A DNA stretch of 34,962 nucleotides. It comes from an uncultured Bacteroidota bacterium (GTDB lineage Bacteria > Bacteroidota > Bacteroidia > Flavobacteriales > Flavobacteriaceae). A program made the position numbers and the translations under genes. The stretch is from positions 1 to 34,962 of the forward strand of contig CABXVR010000013.1 in the NCBI GenBank assembly GCA_902515565.1, read 5' to 3'. Under the pieces are notes generated by a model, which saw only the letters and a list, made by a program, of their open reading frames with translations, was not told the DNA's origin and ran no database searches. This document shows positions 8,573 through 16,984 of the stretch, one piece after another (within the stretch, counting starts at the first letter, position 1; each line of letters opens with the position of its first letter).

Positions 8573-11248
8573 ATGAATGTAAAACAAACAAAATACATGC
8601 AATTATCTGGTTTAGAGCCTTTGGTTTTAAATGAAAACAGCAATTTTATTAATGTTGGAGAACGTACTAATGTTGCAGGTTCAAGAAAATTTTTACGTTT
8701 AGTAAAAGAAGAAAAATTTGATGAAGCTTTAGACATTGCAAGGCATCAAGTAGATGGTGGCGCACAGATTATAGATGTTAATTTTGATGATGGTTTGATT
8801 GATGGAAAAGAATCGATGATACGTTTTTTAAACTTAATAGCCGCAGAACCAGATATTTGTAGAGTTCCTATTATGATAGATAGTTCTAAATGGGAAATTA
8901 TTGAGGCAGGTTTACAAGTAGTGCAAGGGAAGTGTGTTGTAAATTCAATTTCTTTAAAAGAAGGTGAAGAAAAATTTATTTGGGAAGCGAAACAAATAAA
9001 AAGATACGGAGCAGCAGTAATTATCATGGCTTTTGATGAAGTTGGTCAGGCAGATAATTACCAGAGAAGAATTGAAATAGCTGAGAGATCTTATAGAATA
9101 TTAGTAGACGTTGTAAATTTTCCGTCTGAAGATATAATTTTTGATTTAAATATCTTCCCCGTAGCAACTGGCATGGATGAGCACAAAAGAAATGCTATTG
9201 ATTTTATTGACGCTACCCGCTGGGTTAGACAAAATTTGCCAAATGTTTCTGTAAGTGGCGGTGTAAGTAACGTGTCTTTTTCTTTTAGAGGTAATGATGG
9301 TGTTCGTGAAGCAATGCACTCAGTGTTTTTATATCATGCCATAAATGCTGGTATGAATATCGGAATTGTAAATCCTGCTCTCTTGGAAATTTATGATGAT
9401 ATTTCGAAAGATTTATTACAATATGTAGAAGATGTTATCTTAGACAGAAGAGAGGATGCTACAGAAAGATTATTAGATTTTGCAGAAACTGTAAAAGGTT
9501 CAAAGGTTGAAAAGGGATTAGATTTATCTTGGAGAGAAAACTCAATTCAAGATAGAATTACCCATGCCTTGGTAAAGGGAATTGATACTTTTATTATTGA
9601 AGATGTAGAAATTGCAAGATTAGAAACTGATAAACCAATAGAAGTAATAGAAGGGCATTTAATGACTGGGATGAATGTAGTAGGTGATTTATTTGGTGCT
9701 GGAAAAATGTTTTTACCTCAAGTAGTAAAGTCTGCTCGTGTAATGAAGAAAGCTGTTGGATATTTGAATCCATTTATAGAACAAGAAAAGGGTGAAGAAC
9801 AGAAAGCATTAGGTAAAATTCTAATGGCTACAGTTAAAGGAGATGTACATGACATAGGTAAAAATATTGTTAGTGTAGTTTTGGGTTGTAATAACTACGA
9901 AATCGTTGATTTAGGTGTAATGGTGCCGCCAGAAAAAATTATAGAAGCTGCTATAAAAGAGAAAGTAGATATTATTGGTTTGAGTGGATTGATAACCCCT
10001 TCTTTAGATGAAATGGTGTATTTAGCTAAAGAAATGGAAAGACAAGACTTTAAAGTTCCACTATTAATTGGTGGGGCAACAACTTCAAAAGCACATACTG
10101 CTGTAAAAATTGACACAGAATATAAAAATGCGGTAGTCCACGTGAATGATGCTTCCAGGGCTGTAACTGTTGTCGGAGATTTACTAAACAAGAAAACAAA
10201 TAGTTCGTATATCAAAAATTTGAAAGAAGATTACGATCAATTTAGAATCAAGTTTTCAAAACGTGGAAAAGAAAAATCTTATATTTCTCTAAAAGAAGCA
10301 CGAAAAAGAAAATATAAAATTGATTGGAAAAATTCAGAAATTGTTAAACCAAAAGAATTAGGTGTTCAGGTATTGAAACAATTAAGTTTAAAAGAATTAC
10401 TTCCATTTATTGATTGGAGTCCTTTTTTTAGAAGTTGGGATTTACATGGTAGGTTCCCAGATATTCTATCCGATGAAGTAGTTGGTGAGCAAGCAACTAT
10501 AATGTTTAATGAGGCACAATCAATGATCAAAGAAATCATTGCAAAACAATTATTAAAACCTAAAGCTGTTTTTGGTTTGTTCGAAGCAAATTCTATAAAC
10601 GAAGACGATATCTCTGTTCAAATAAAAGGTAAAGAAATAGCTGTATTTAGAACTTTGCGTCAGCAAATTCAAAAGAGAGAAGGAATTCCTAATATCGCTC
10701 TAGCGGATTTTATAGCCCCAAAAGACATAAACAAAACTGATTATATGGGTGCTTTCTGTGTTACAATCTTTGGTGCACAAGAATTAGCAGACAGTTACAA
10801 GTCAAAAGAAGATGATTACAATGCAATTATGGCACAAGCAATTGCAGATCGTTTTGCAGAAGCTTTTGCAGAATATTTACATAAAGAAATAAGAACTAAG
10901 CACTGGGGCTATGATAATGATGAAGGTTTAACAAATGATGATTTAATCAAGGAAAGTTATAAAGGAATTCGACCTGCACCAGGTTACCCTGCTTGTCCTG
11001 ATCATTTAGAAAAAGAAACTATTTGGGAGGTTTTAAAAGTTGAAGAAAATATTGGAGTCACACTTACAGAAAGCTTAGCAATGTGGCCAGCAGCCTCTGT
11101 TTCTGGCTATTATTTTGCCAATAAAGAAGCAAAATATTTTGGTCTAGGAAAAATTACAGATGATCAGGTAACTGATTTTGCCAATAGAAAAGGAATTACA
11201 AATGAGAAAGCCAAAAAATGGCTACACCCTAATTTAGCAAACCAGTAG
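8573..11248 (+). CDS. metH: B12-dependent methionine synthase, folate/cobalamin/activation modules
   Basis: 891 residues. Domains in order: pterin-binding barrel (about 20-310; [34 protein letters not shown]), cobalamin cap ([22 protein letters not shown], 371-392), Rossmann B12 domain with the DxHxxG motif DVHDIG (424-429, His426 as lower axial ligand) and [11 protein letters not shown], then the SAM-binding activation domain with [12 protein letters not shown] (800-811) and a terminal [20 protein letters not shown] segment. It carries methyl transfer from methyl-THF through cob(I)alamin to homocysteine held by the upstream gene product. The two proteins must therefore associate (inference from the split). 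Confidence 0.95.
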   Translation: MNVKQTKYMQLSGLEPLVLNENSNFINVGERTNVAGSRKFLRLVKEEKFDEALDIARHQVDGGAQIIDVNFDDGLIDGKESMIRFLNLIAAEPDICRVPIMIDSSKWEIIEAGLQVVQGKCVVNSISLKEGEEKFIWEAKQIKRYGAAVIIMAFDEVGQADNYQRRIEIAERSYRILVDVVNFPSEDIIFDLNIFPVATGMDEHKRNAIDFIDATRWVRQNLPNVSVSGGVSNVSFSFRGNDGVREAMHSVFLYHAINAGMNIGIVNPALLEIYDDISKDLLQYVEDVILDRREDATERLLDFAETVKGSKVEKGLDLSWRENSIQDRITHALVKGIDTFIIEDVEIARLETDKPIEVIEGHLMTGMNVVGDLFGAGKMFLPQVVKSARVMKKAVGYLNPFIEQEKGEEQKALGKILMATVKGDVHDIGKNIVSVVLGCNNYEIVDLGVMVPPEKIIEAAIKEKVDIIGLSGLITPSLDEMVYLAKEMERQDFKVPLLIGGATTSKAHTAVKIDTEYKNAVVHVNDASRAVTVVGDLLNKKTNSSYIKNLKEDYDQFRIKFSKRGKEKSYISLKEARKRKYKIDWKNSEIVKPKELGVQVLKQLSLKELLPFIDWSPFFRSWDLHGRFPDILSDEVVGEQATIMFNEAQSMIKEIIAKQLLKPKAVFGLFEANSINEDDISVQIKGKEIAVFRTLRQQIQKREGIPNIALADFIAPKDINKTDYMGAFCVTIFGAQELADSYKSKEDDYNAIMAQAIADRFAEAFAEYLHKEIRTKHWGYDNDEGLTNDDLIKESYKGIRPAPGYPACPDHLEKETIWEVLKVEENIGVTLTESLAMWPAASVSGYYFANKEAKYFGLGKITDDQVTDFANRKGITNEKAKKWLHPNLANQ

Positions 11249-11333
11249 TTATTTAAATATTTTATAGATTTACATTATAATACTAGTTACTAAAAAATTA
11301 ACATTTTATTTAAAATAAATGACATTTATATTT

Positions 11334-11341
11334 TAATTTTG
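11334..11341 (+). promoter_or_regulatory. -7 promoter element abutting the DUF2452 start
   Basis: TAATTTTG matches TAnnTTTG. Its last base is only 6 bases from the ATG at 11347, so a start point 5-6 bases downstream would give a leaderless or nearly leaderless mRNA. No convincing -33 TTTG is seen in the AT-rich 98-base spacer after metH. Confidence 0.45.
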
Positions 11342-11346
11342 CATCG

Positions 11347-11784
11347 ATGGATAAAAATGCCAAAAAAAAACCTGACTTAGTGGTGTTTAACGAAGAAACA
11401 CAACAATATGACGGGGCCTTAAAACCGTACGGAACATCTGCAAGTTCACCTGTAATTAAACCTTTAAATACGGCAACTTGGCGTAATGATGGTGTTCAGC
11501 GTGTAAATAAACAATTTAAGTCCAAGTTTGACGAAGTCAGAAAAGAATATGAAGAATTATTACAAAAATTTGAGTACAATGATTTAGTGTATAACTCTAA
11601 ATTTAGCTTTGAACCTAATATTGGTGAAGTTTACCATTTATATAATAATAGAAAAAAAGAATCTTTTTTATCAATTATTTCACCTAATCAATGTTCTTTT
11701 CATCACTTAGGGTCCTTTAGGTTAAATTCCGATAAAATGTGGGAAAAATTAGATAGTATTTCAACAATAACAGACATAAAATAA
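11347..11784 (+). CDS. DUF2452 family protein
   Basis: 145 residues, soluble, with no signal peptide or membrane segment. I recognise the DUF2452 pattern from the opening PDLVVFNEETQQYDGALKPYGTSASSPVIKP, the central helix around VNKQFKSKFDEVRKEYEELLQKFEYNDLVY, and the C-terminal GEVYHLYNNRKKESFLSIISPNQ block. Function unknown. It lies inside the methionine cycle block, 11 bases ahead of metF. The next in-frame Met is near the C-terminus, so ATG 11347 is the start. Whether it contributes to one-carbon metabolism is open. Confidence 0.8.
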   Translation: MDKNAKKKPDLVVFNEETQQYDGALKPYGTSASSPVIKPLNTATWRNDGVQRVNKQFKSKFDEVRKEYEELLQKFEYNDLVYNSKFSFEPNIGEVYHLYNNRKKESFLSIISPNQCSFHHLGSFRLNSDKMWEKLDSISTITDIK

Positions 11785-11795
11785 ATATTTTGTAA

Positions 11796-12752
11796 ATGAA
11801 GATTACAGATCACATAAAAAAAGCGAACAATAAAGCCTTATTTTCTTTTGAAGTCATCCCCCCTAAAAAAGGGAATAGCATTCAGGAATTATATGACAAT
11901 ATTGACCCATTAATGGAATTTAACCCACCTTTTATTGATGTAACAACTTCAAGAGAAGAACATGTTTATGTAGATAATGGTAATGGATTATTAGATCGAA
12001 AAATAACAAGAACACGGCCTGGCACCCTAGGAATTTGTGCTGCTATCAAACATAAATTTGATGTAGATACAGTTCCGCATGTATTATGTGGTGGATTTAC
12101 AAAAGAAGAAACTGAATATTTATTGGTTGATTGTGATTATTTAGGAATCCAAAATGTAATGGCATTAAGAGGTGATTCTATGGCTCATCAAAAGTTCTTT
12201 GAACCTTCAATAGGTGGTCATAATTTTGCTACAGAACTAGTTTCTCAAATTAAGGATTTAAATTCTGGTAAATACTTACATGGCGTAATTGAAACTAATC
12301 ATAATTCTGATTTTTGTATTGGAGTGGGTGGATATCCGGAAAAACACTTTGAATCTCCGTCTTTACAAACAGATTTAAAGCATTTGAAAGAAAAAGTAGA
12401 TGCCGGTGCAGATTATATTGTTACTCAGATGTTTTTTGATAATCAGAAATATTTTCAGTTTGTTGAAGCTGCTAAAAAAGAAGGAATTAATGTGCCTATT
12501 ATCCCAGGTTTAAAACCAATTGCAGTAAAACGTCACTTACAATTATTACCTCAATTTTTTAGTATTGATTTACCTGAGTCACTAATATCAGCCGTAGAAT
12601 CATGTAAAACAAATAAAGATGTACGACAAGTGGGAATAGAATGGGCAATTCAACAATCTAAAGAGCTATTAGATGCAGGAGTTCCAGTCTTACATTACTA
12701 CTCTATGGGAAAATCAGATAATATAAAAAAAATAGCATCTGCAATATTTTAG
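11796..12752 (+). CDS. metF: 5,10-methylenetetrahydrofolate reductase
   Basis: 318 residues, a bacterial MetF-type flavoprotein barrel. It reduces methylene-THF to methyl-THF, the methyl donor for MetH. The opening FSFEVIPPKKG contains the catalytic Glu (about residue 19) of the family E-[FV]-x-PP motif. Other family runs are NVMALRGDS, GVGGYPEKH, GADYIVTQMFFDN and PIIPGLKPI. It follows the DUF2452 gene closely and precedes metK by 43 bases occupied by a tandem repeat. Confidence 0.94.
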   Translation: MKITDHIKKANNKALFSFEVIPPKKGNSIQELYDNIDPLMEFNPPFIDVTTSREEHVYVDNGNGLLDRKITRTRPGTLGICAAIKHKFDVDTVPHVLCGGFTKEETEYLLVDCDYLGIQNVMALRGDSMAHQKFFEPSIGGHNFATELVSQIKDLNSGKYLHGVIETNHNSDFCIGVGGYPEKHFESPSLQTDLKHLKEKVDAGADYIVTQMFFDNQKYFQFVEAAKKEGINVPIIPGLKPIAVKRHLQLLPQFFSIDLPESLISAVESCKTNKDVRQVGIEWAIQQSKELLDAGVPVLHYYSMGKSDNIKKIASAIF

Positions 12753-12759
12753 AAAAAAA

Positions 12760-12794
12760 TTAAAAATTAAAAATTAAAAATTAAAAATTAAAAA
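12760..12794 (+). repeat. Tandem heptamer TTAAAAA, 5 perfect copies
   Basis: Five head-to-tail copies of TTAAAAA fill almost the whole metF-metK spacer and end two bases before the metK ATG at 12796. A seven-base unit changes spacer length without touching any reading frame, so slippage would alter the translation initiation region of metK rather than its coding sequence. Confidence 0.9.
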
Positions 12795-12795
12795 T

Positions 12796-14052
12796 ATGAG
12801 TTATTTATTCACATCTGAAAGTGTTTCAGAGGGCCATCCAGACAAAGTTTCAGATCAAATATCTGATGCATTAATCGATAATTTTTTAGCATTTGATAAA
12901 AACAGTAAAGTTGCTTGTGAAACTTTAGTGACTACTGGTCAAGTAATTTTAGCTGGAGAAGTAAAGTCTAATACCTATTTAGATGTTCAAAAGATTGCTA
13001 GAGACGTAATCAACAAAATTGGGTATACGAAAAGCGAGTATATGTTTGATGGTAATTCTTGTGGAGTTTTGTCTGCAATTCACGAACAGTCTCCTGATAT
13101 TAATCAAGGAGTTGTTAGAGCTAACCCTGAAGATCAAGGAGCTGGTGATCAGGGAATGATGTTTGGCTATGCAACTGATGAAACTGAAAACTATATGCCT
13201 TTGGCATTAGAGCTGTCACACCAATTATTAATTGAGTTAGCGGCATTAAGAAGAGAGAATAATGATATTACATATCTTAGACCAGATTCAAAATCTCAGG
13301 TTACTATAGAATATTCTGATGATAACGTGCCACAAAGAATCGATGCAATTGTTATTTCTACACAACATGATGATTTTGATAAATCTGACGCAGTAATGTT
13401 GGCTAAAATTAAAAAAGACATTGTAGAAATTTTAATTCCTAGACTTGTATTAAAATTACCCAGTCATATTCAAGAGTTATTTACAGATGAGATTACTTAT
13501 CATATTAATCCAACAGGTGTCTTTGTAATAGGAGGACCTCATGGAGATACTGGTTTAACTGGAAGAAAAATTATTGTAGACACTTATGGTGGTAAGGGAG
13601 CTCATGGAGGTGGTGCTTTTTCTGGAAAAGATCCTTCTAAAGTTGATAGATCTGGAGCGTATGCAACTAGGCACATTGCAAAAAATTTAGTTGCCGCAGG
13701 TCTTTGTAAAGAGGTTTTAGTACAAGTATCCTATGCGATTGGTGTCGCTAAACCTACTAGTATTAATGTGGAAACTTATGGCACTGCAAAAGTAAATCTT
13801 ACAGATGGGGAAATAAGTAAAATAGTAGAATCTATTTTTGATATGCGTCCATATTTTATTGAAAAGCGCTTAAAACTTAGATCTCCAATTTATTCTGAAA
13901 CAGCGGCATATGGTCACATGGGAAGAACATCTGAGGTAAAAACAGTAACGTTTTCCAATCCAATGGGAGAAACAGTATCTCAGGAAGTAGAAACATTTAC
14001 CTGGGAGAAATTAGATTACGTAGAAAAAATAAAAAATAAATTTAACATTTAA
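12796..14052 (+). CDS. metK: S-adenosylmethionine synthetase
   Basis: 418 residues, slightly longer than E. coli MetK (about 384). It makes SAM from methionine and ATP. Family signatures: [23 protein letters not shown] from residue 6, [49 protein letters not shown], and the phosphate loop [23 protein letters not shown] short extra stretch around [27 protein letters not shown] lies in the usual region preceding the second domain. The start is fixed by the tandem repeat and by alignment of [17 protein letters not shown]. Confidence 0.97.
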   Translation: MSYLFTSESVSEGHPDKVSDQISDALIDNFLAFDKNSKVACETLVTTGQVILAGEVKSNTYLDVQKIARDVINKIGYTKSEYMFDGNSCGVLSAIHEQSPDINQGVVRANPEDQGAGDQGMMFGYATDETENYMPLALELSHQLLIELAALRRENNDITYLRPDSKSQVTIEYSDDNVPQRIDAIVISTQHDDFDKSDAVMLAKIKKDIVEILIPRLVLKLPSHIQELFTDEITYHINPTGVFVIGGPHGDTGLTGRKIIVDTYGGKGAHGGGAFSGKDPSKVDRSGAYATRHIAKNLVAAGLCKEVLVQVSYAIGVAKPTSINVETYGTAKVNLTDGEISKIVESIFDMRPYFIEKRLKLRSPIYSETAAYGHMGRTSEVKTVTFSNPMGETVSQEVETFTWEKLDYVEKIKNKFNI

Positions 14053-14061
14053 TACATAATT

Positions 14062-15369
14062 ATGAGCAAGAATACAACATTTGTACCTTTCAAAGTGAAA
14101 GATATTTCACTAGCAGATTGGGGAAGAAAAGAAATGGACTTAGCCGAAGCAGAAATGCCAGGCTTAATGAGTTTAAGAGAAGAATACGCAGATAGCCAGC
14201 CATTAAAAGGAGCAAGAATTGCAGGTTGTTTACATATGACAATCCAAACTGCAATTTTAATAGAAACTTTGCAAGCCTTGGGTGCTGAGGTTACTTGGAG
14301 TTCATGTAATATTTTTTCTACTCAAGATCAAGCTGCCGCTGCAGTTGCTGCTGCCGGAACAGCTGTTTATGCATGGAAAGGGATGAACGAAGAAGAATTT
14401 GACTGGTGTATTGAACAGACCTTATTTTTTGGTGAAGATAAAAAACCATTAAATATGATTTTAGATGATGGTGGAGATTTAACCAATATGGTTTTAGATC
14501 GTTACCCTGAATTATCTGCAGGAATTAATGGTTTATCAGAAGAAACTACCACTGGTGTTCATAGGTTATATGAACGTGTTAAAAATGGAACATTAACAAT
14601 GCCAGCAATTAATATTAACGATTCTGTAACAAAATCTAAATTTGATAATAAATATGGTTGTAAAGAATCTGCAGTTGATGCAGTTCGAAGAGCAACAGAC
14701 ATTATGTTAGCAGGAAAACGTGTTACAGTTTGTGGTTATGGTGATGTTGGTAAAGGAACTGCTGCTTCATTTGCTGGGGCAGGAAGTATTGTAACTATAA
14801 CAGAAATTGATCCTATTTGTGCATTGCAAGCAGCAATGGATGGTTTTGAAGTGAAGAAGTTAGAGACTGTTGTTGCAAATTCTGATATTATTATTACAAC
14901 AACAGGAAACAAAGATATTGTTCGTAAAGAACATTTTGAAGCAATGAAAGACAAAGTAATTGTTGCCAATATTGGTCATTTCGATAATGAGATTGATGTT
15001 CCTTATTTAAATGCTAATAGTGAAAAAATAGAAATTAAACCCCAGGTAGATAAATATAATATCAATGGAAAAGATATTATTTTATTAGCAGAAGGACGTT
15101 TAGTGAATTTAGGCTGTGCAACTGGTCATCCAAGTTTTGTGATGTCCAATTCATTTACAAACCAAACTTTAGCTCAAATAGAACTTTGGAACAATGTAGA
15201 TGCTTATGAGAACAAAGTCTATATGTTACCAAAACATTTAGATGAAAAAGTAGCTTTTTTACACTTAGCAAAAATTGGTGTTGAACTAACGGAATTACGT
15301 AAAGATCAAGCAGATTATATCGGTGTTACCCAAGCTGGACCCTACAAACCAGAACATTACAGGTATTAA
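14062..15369 (+). CDS. ahcY: S-adenosylhomocysteine hydrolase
   Basis: 435 residues. It cleaves SAH to homocysteine and adenosine, returning homocysteine to MetH and relieving methyltransferases of product inhibition. The substrate region [17 protein letters not shown] (about 54-70), DDGGDLTN (135-142), the NAD loop GYGDVGKG (225-232) and the C-terminal [12 protein letters not shown] are all diagnostic. It starts 9 bases after metK and is the last gene of the block, followed by a strong terminator hairpin. Confidence 0.97.
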   Translation: MSKNTTFVPFKVKDISLADWGRKEMDLAEAEMPGLMSLREEYADSQPLKGARIAGCLHMTIQTAILIETLQALGAEVTWSSCNIFSTQDQAAAAVAAAGTAVYAWKGMNEEEFDWCIEQTLFFGEDKKPLNMILDDGGDLTNMVLDRYPELSAGINGLSEETTTGVHRLYERVKNGTLTMPAININDSVTKSKFDNKYGCKESAVDAVRRATDIMLAGKRVTVCGYGDVGKGTAASFAGAGSIVTITEIDPICALQAAMDGFEVKKLETVVANSDIIITTTGNKDIVRKEHFEAMKDKVIVANIGHFDNEIDVPYLNANSEKIEIKPQVDKYNINGKDIILLAEGRLVNLGCATGHPSFVMSNSFTNQTLAQIELWNNVDAYENKVYMLPKHLDEKVAFLHLAKIGVELTELRKDQADYIGVTQAGPYKPEHYRY

Positions 15370-15378
15370 TCTAAAGCC

Positions 15379-15426
15379 AACTTAAAAAAAAGTCTTTCTA
15401 ATTTTAGAAAGGCTTTTTTTTAAGTT
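15379..15426 (+). terminator. Rho-independent, near-symmetrical (bidirectional) terminator
   Basis: Two 23-base arms (15379-15401 and 15404-15426) are reverse complements except for one G-U type pair. The inner stem CTTTCTAA/TTAGAAAG is flanked by a GTC/GGC step, then by an A8 tract on the left and a T8 tract on the right. A T-tract therefore follows the stem on either strand. It closes the methionine block 10 bases after ahcY. Confidence 0.9.
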
Positions 15427-15448
15427 AGATTTTATAAGCAGTCAAACC

Positions 15449-15479
15449 TTTGTTTATTTATTTTTTTTAAGTACTTTTG
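15449..15479 (+). promoter_or_regulatory. Bacteroidota-type promoter of the polysaccharide locus
   Basis: TTTG at 15449-15452 and TACTTTTG at 15472-15479, separated by 19 bases, are a full match to the Bacteroidota consensus TTTG-N19-TAnnTTTG. The expected start point is at about 15485, giving a leader of about 12 bases before the ATG at 15497. This is the clearest promoter in the window and immediately follows the terminator. Confidence 0.8.
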
Positions 15480-15496
15480 TTACTAGATATATTTCT

Positions 15497-16009
15497 ATGT
15501 TAGATTCTTTAATTACTTCTAAGACTAGACTTAGAATGCTTATTAAGTTTTTTATTAATACAGCAAATAAGGGCTATTTAAATGGTTTGGCAAATGAATT
15601 CAATGAATCTACGAATTCCATTCGTAAGGAATTAAATAATTTAAGTGCTGCAGGCTATTTACTTAAAGTTAAATCAAACAATAAGGTAATCTACAATGCA
15701 AACAAAGCACATCCTCTTTTCAAAGTTCTACAAAAAATAATTAGACAGCATCTAGGTATAGAAGAAATTATAGATTCTATCTTGGACAAAATTGGAGACG
15801 TTAACTCTGTAGCAATAGTTGGTGATTATGCTAAAGGAATTGATAGTGGATTAATAAAAATTGTATTACTTGGAACTGAAATAAATGTCAATTATTTAGA
15901 AGATTTAATTGTGAAAATTGAAAAAAAAATCACTAGAAAAGTATCTTTTAAAATAGTAGAAATTTTGCCAAAGGAAAGTTTAGTTATCTATAATAATGAC
16001 AAAATTTAA
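15497..16009 (+). CDS. Winged-helix regulator with a degenerate nucleotidyltransferase-like C-terminal domain
   Basis: 170 residues. Residues about 1-75 form an ArsR/MarR-like winged helix: helices SKTRLRMLIKFF, YLNGLANEFNES and TNSIRKELNNLSAAGYLL, then a KVIYNANKAHPLF wing. Residues about 80-157 resemble the minimal nucleotidyltransferase (MNT) fold, with VAIVGDYAKGIDSGLIKIVLLG in the position of the family GSxxxGxxxxxSDIDLLV motif. The Ser is Asp110 and the metal-binding Asp pair is replaced by Ile120/Ile122, so it should be inactive and may act as a sensor or dimerisation domain (inference). It is transcribed from the strong promoter at 15449 and lies 3 bases upstream of the UpxY gene. I have seen this pairing at flavobacterial polysaccharide loci. 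No characterised function is known to me. Confidence 0.75.
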   Translation: MLDSLITSKTRLRMLIKFFINTANKGYLNGLANEFNESTNSIRKELNNLSAAGYLLKVKSNNKVIYNANKAHPLFKVLQKIIRQHLGIEEIIDSILDKIGDVNSVAIVGDYAKGIDSGLIKIVLLGTEINVNYLEDLIVKIEKKITRKVSFKIVEILPKESLVIYNNDKI

Positions 16010-16012
16010 GGG

Positions 16013-16474
16013 ATGGGAAGTTGGCATGTAATATATACTAAACCTAGGGCAGAGAAGATGGTAGAAGAGAGGCTTAATAATTTTGGAATAGAGGCTTATT
16101 GTCCGGTTAAACAGGAGGTTAAACAATGGTCAGATAGAAAGAAGAAAATACTTGTTCCTGTCTTGCCATCCATGGTCTTAGTAAATATTGATGAAAAAGA
16201 AAGAAATAAAGTTTTTGATATTCCTGGTGTTGTACGTTATATGTTTTGGCTAAAAAAACATGCAATAGTAAAGGATGATGAGGTTGCTTCTCTAAAATCT
16301 TTGCTCAGTCAGAATAATATTATTAGTCAAAACACCGAGACTCTAAAGGTAGGTGAAAACATTAATGTTCCTGGCTTTGAGAACCAGATTGGAATTATAA
16401 AAAAAATATCAACCAACCAAATATGGGTTGTATTAAAAAATTTGGGTTATGTTATTAAGTTAAAAATAGCTTAA
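16013..16474 (+). CDS. UpxY-type transcription antiterminator (NusG paralogue)
   Basis: 153 residues. An N-terminal NGN domain is clear: WHVIYTKPRAEKMVEERLNNFGIEAYCPVKQEVKQWSDRKKKILVPVLPSMVLVNI (about 4-60), then FDIPGVVRYMFWLKKHAIV. A C-terminal KOW-like domain follows (IKKISTNQIWVVLKNLGYVIKLKI). In Bacteroides, UpxY proteins bind elongating polymerase and allow read-through of the 5' leader of their own capsule operon; RfaH does the same in enterobacteria (established knowledge). The location at the head of a polysaccharide operon fits. Candidate leader targets are the mini-hairpins at 16523 and 19891. Confidence 0.88.
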   Translation: MGSWHVIYTKPRAEKMVEERLNNFGIEAYCPVKQEVKQWSDRKKKILVPVLPSMVLVNIDEKERNKVFDIPGVVRYMFWLKKHAIVKDDEVASLKSLLSQNNIISQNTETLKVGENINVPGFENQIGIIKKISTNQIWVVLKNLGYVIKLKIA

Positions 16475-16500
16475 AGACATAATTTTTATCCATTAATTGA

Positions 16501-16521
16501 GTCAGTTACTTTGTAATTGAC
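16501..16521 (+). repeat. 9-bp stem-loop preceding mini-hairpin 1
   Basis: GTCAGTTAC (16501-16509) and GTAATTGAC (16513-16521) pair with one G-U type mismatch around a TTT loop. It ends two bases before the GCGAAGC mini-hairpin, so the spacer after the UpxY gene carries two stem-loops in tandem. Confidence 0.65.
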
Positions 16522-16522
16522 A

Positions 16523-16535
16523 ATGGCGAAGCCAT
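16523..16535 (+). promoter_or_regulatory. GNA-loop mini-hairpin 1 (candidate antiterminator/ops-like site)
   Basis: ATGGC-GAA-GCCAT, with core GCGAAGC, a sequence known to form an unusually stable DNA mini-hairpin. It lies 48 bases after the UpxY stop. Context TGACAA before and ATAAA shortly after is shared with the second hairpin at 19891-19903. By analogy with the RfaH ops hairpin, which also carries a GCG..AGC-type core, it may be read in non-template DNA or RNA by the locus antiterminator (inference). Confidence 0.5.
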
Positions 16536-16553
16536 AGAATAAACAAGTTGAAA

Positions 16554-16976
16554 ATGACAGGAATAATAGCGGGTAATTTTGATATAATCCATCCTGGATA
16601 TATTAAAATGTTCAATGATATGAAAAAGCATGTTAATAAGATTCATGTTTTATTACATAATGACCCTTCTCTAGACAGACCAGAAAAAATCAAACCTCTT
16701 TTAAGCCTTGCAGAAAGAAAAATGACTCTGATGGCCTTAAAAGGAATTACAGAAGTATCACCCTATAACTCTGAAGAAGAACTTTTAAAATTAATCAGTG
16801 TAATTAATCCAGAAATAAGATTTTTAGGGGAGGATTATATTAATAGAACTGATTATACGGGGTATGGATTACCACCTAGAATTATATTTTTAAAAAGGGA
16901 TCATGGTTGGAGTACTACTAAGTTTAAGAAATTGATAACAGACTCTATTATAAATAATAGTAATAAAGAAAAGTAA
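16554..16976 (+). CDS. Cytidylyltransferase-like nucleotidyltransferase (TagD-related)
   Basis: 140 residues from the ATG at 16554; a TTG two codons earlier (16548) is possible but less likely. The HIGH-superfamily motif is GNFDIIHPGY (7-16) and the C-terminal STTKFK (120-125) takes the place of the usual ISTT motif. Length and motif placement match glycerol-3-phosphate cytidylyltransferase and sugar-phosphate cytidylyltransferases. The substrate cannot be read from sequence; the middle FLGEDYINRTDYTG replaces the usual glycerol-phosphate-binding pattern. It lies 8 bases upstream of the short dehydrogenase gene. Confidence 0.75.
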   Translation: MTGIIAGNFDIIHPGYIKMFNDMKKHVNKIHVLLHNDPSLDRPEKIKPLLSLAERKMTLMALKGITEVSPYNSEEELLKLISVINPEIRFLGEDYINRTDYTGYGLPPRIIFLKRDHGWSTTKFKKLITDSIINNSNKEK

Positions 16977-16984
16977 ATAATAAT

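Noticed and set aside
9895-10215. Antisense open frame of 106 codons inside metH
   Set aside because: It lies opposite conserved B12-domain coding sequence, shows no recognisable protein features, and is explained as a frame shadow. Other short antisense frames across the window were rejected for the same reason.
7583-11248. metH interrupted by a frameshift or nonsense mutation
   Set aside because: The first half ends at a natural domain boundary, a new ATG follows after 3 bases, and the split arrangement is known in Bacteroidota; both halves keep all key motifs.
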